This document shows, piece after piece, positions 63,457 to 64,000 of a DNA stretch of 64,000 nucleotides; positions within the stretch are counted from its first letter, which is position 1, and every line of letters starts with the position of its first letter. This DNA is from Helicobacter burdigaliensis (GTDB taxonomy: Bacteria > Campylobacterota > Campylobacteria > Campylobacterales > Helicobacteraceae). A model generated the notes under the pieces. That model saw only the letters and a list, made by a program, of their open reading frames with translations. It searched no databases and was not told where the DNA came from. The DNA lies in contig NZ_QXJG01000006.1 of assembly GCF_003670295.1 (NCBI RefSeq), positions 17,879 to 81,878 on the forward strand. Direction: 5' to 3'. The translations under genes and the position numbers were made by a program.

Positions 63457-64000
63457 TGGATTCTTGTCTATATTGATTGTAGAACTTCCTATTTCTTACG
63501 ATATAAACGAAATAATTTTTATTTCCAATCTTATACTTATGCAACAATCTTATTGAAAAATATTTAAGTAATATACTTTTTATTTGTGAAAATGAGAGCT
63601 TTATTGTTTAGTTTTTTTTTGGTTAAAATTTAATTTATTTATTATTTAAGTATAGATTAAACTTGCTAGAGCATCGTGATATATTGCAAAGAATTTTATA
63701 TTAGTATAATACTATCTTGAAATGTTTTTAGTATAATTAGTATTATTTTGTTTTTAGGTTAAGAAAACTAATAAGCAAGCACTCCGGACTATTCAGCCTG
63801 AGATATTTTGCTAACTTACAAGTTTTTATATTGTATATACTAAAAAATAATATCTAGAGTGTGTTTTATCTTTTTGCTTTTCTCTCCTTGCTTTTGTTTA
63901 TCCTAACTCTCCAATCCCCCCTTTCCCTCCAACCTCTAAATCTTTCCCCTATAAATTTCTCTCCCATTCTCTTTCTTATCTTTTTATTCCTCCCTATAAA
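63457..64000. other. AT-rich end region with possible promoters and a small structured RNA
   Basis: After murI no gene-sized frame is open on the plus strand. TATAAT boxes occur at 63705-63710 (TTGCAA 15 bases upstream) and 63732-63737. Past them lies a locally G/C-richer stretch, 63775-63811, that can fold: GCAA...TTGC outside, CTCCGG opposite CCTGAG inside. The final ~110 bases are nearly pure pyrimidine on the plus strand. Confidence 0.4.
63866..64000 (-). CDS. Possible 3' end of a minus-strand gene (cut by the window edge)
   Basis: On the minus strand a frame is open from the window end to the TAA at 63868-63866 (44 codons, Lys/Arg/Gly/Glu-rich, e.g. MGEKFIGERFRGWRERGDW). The strand is almost all purine, where stop codons are rare by composition, so this may be chance. 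It could equally be the tail of a gene beyond the window. Confidence 0.2.
   Translation of the reverse strand, partial: FIGRNKKIRKRMGEKFIGERFRGWRERGDWRVRINKSKERKAKR

Noticed and set aside
1..64000. tRNA or rRNA genes
   Set aside because: No acceptor/T-loop pattern or rRNA core sequence was noticed in any intergenic gap; small gaps leave little room.

Overview
The window is a compact, low-G+C chromosomal segment with about 58 protein genes, short intergenic gaps and long runs of overlapping genes. Gene content and order point to the Campylobacterota, and most likely to the genus Helicobacter. Blocks match the H. pylori order: lnt / cvpA-like / lysS / glyA / DUF1882 / SPOR; csrA-ispE-smpB-exbB-exbD; PPIase-fba-efp; psd-nadA-nadC; oorDABC; valS / fliW; a 14-gene complex I operon without NADH-binding NuoE/NuoF; and rho / murI. 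Adding mdh, the Yej transporter and bpt suggests an enterohepatic-type Helicobacter rather than H. pylori itself. The species cannot be named from sequence reading alone. No tRNA, rRNA, IS element, phage gene or CRISPR array was seen.

Layout. 1-8.3 kb (+): Na+/H+ antiporter-type transporter, KdsD/KpsF, yejABEF oligopeptide ABC importer, degenerate SNase-like protein. 8.3-10.0 kb (-): lnt and yajQ. 10.1-14.9 kb (+): CvpA-like, lysS, glyA, DUF1882, SPOR protein. 14.9-17.5 kb (-): prmC, M48 protease, small lipoprotein. 17.6-24.3 kb (+): truB-csrA-ispE-smpB-exbB-exbD, a 59-residue membrane protein and a ZorA/ZorB-like motor pair. 24.4-32.7 kb (+): PEB4-type PPIase, fba, efp, DJ-1 protein, MltC-type transglycosylase, bpt, psd, nadA, nadC, thiL. 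32.7-35.9 kb (-): nth and a large AsmA-like protein, divergent from and overlapping mltG. 37-40.8 kb (+): mdh and oorDABC. 40.85-41.6 kb: a cluster of hairpin repeats. 41.6-44.3 kb (-): valS. 44.4-46.8 kb (+): fliW and a UvrD/PcrA-like helicase. 47.4-61.1 kb (+): nuoA to nuoN. 61.2-63.5 kb (+): rho, murI, then an AT-rich tail.

How the genes fit together. OorDABC oxidises 2-oxoglutarate and, in this lineage, reduces flavodoxin/ferredoxin. The Nuo complex lacks the NADH module and is thought to take electrons from that carrier, so oor and nuo are two ends of one respiratory route, with mdh in the same central metabolism. Envelope functions recur: lnt, mltG, MltC, murI, SPOR, AsmA-like, psd, KdsD. 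CsrA and its partner FliW are both present at separate loci.

The least ordinary part is 19.87-24.35 kb. Two stator-type ion-driven modules lie in tandem in one overlapping gene run: ExbB/ExbD, a tiny membrane protein, then a MotA-like protein with a tail of about 790 residues and a MotB-like OmpA protein. The last two carry the sequence hallmarks of Zorya defence ZorA/ZorB, but no ZorC, ZorD or ZorE is nearby. The second notable region is the hairpin-repeat cluster between oorC and valS.
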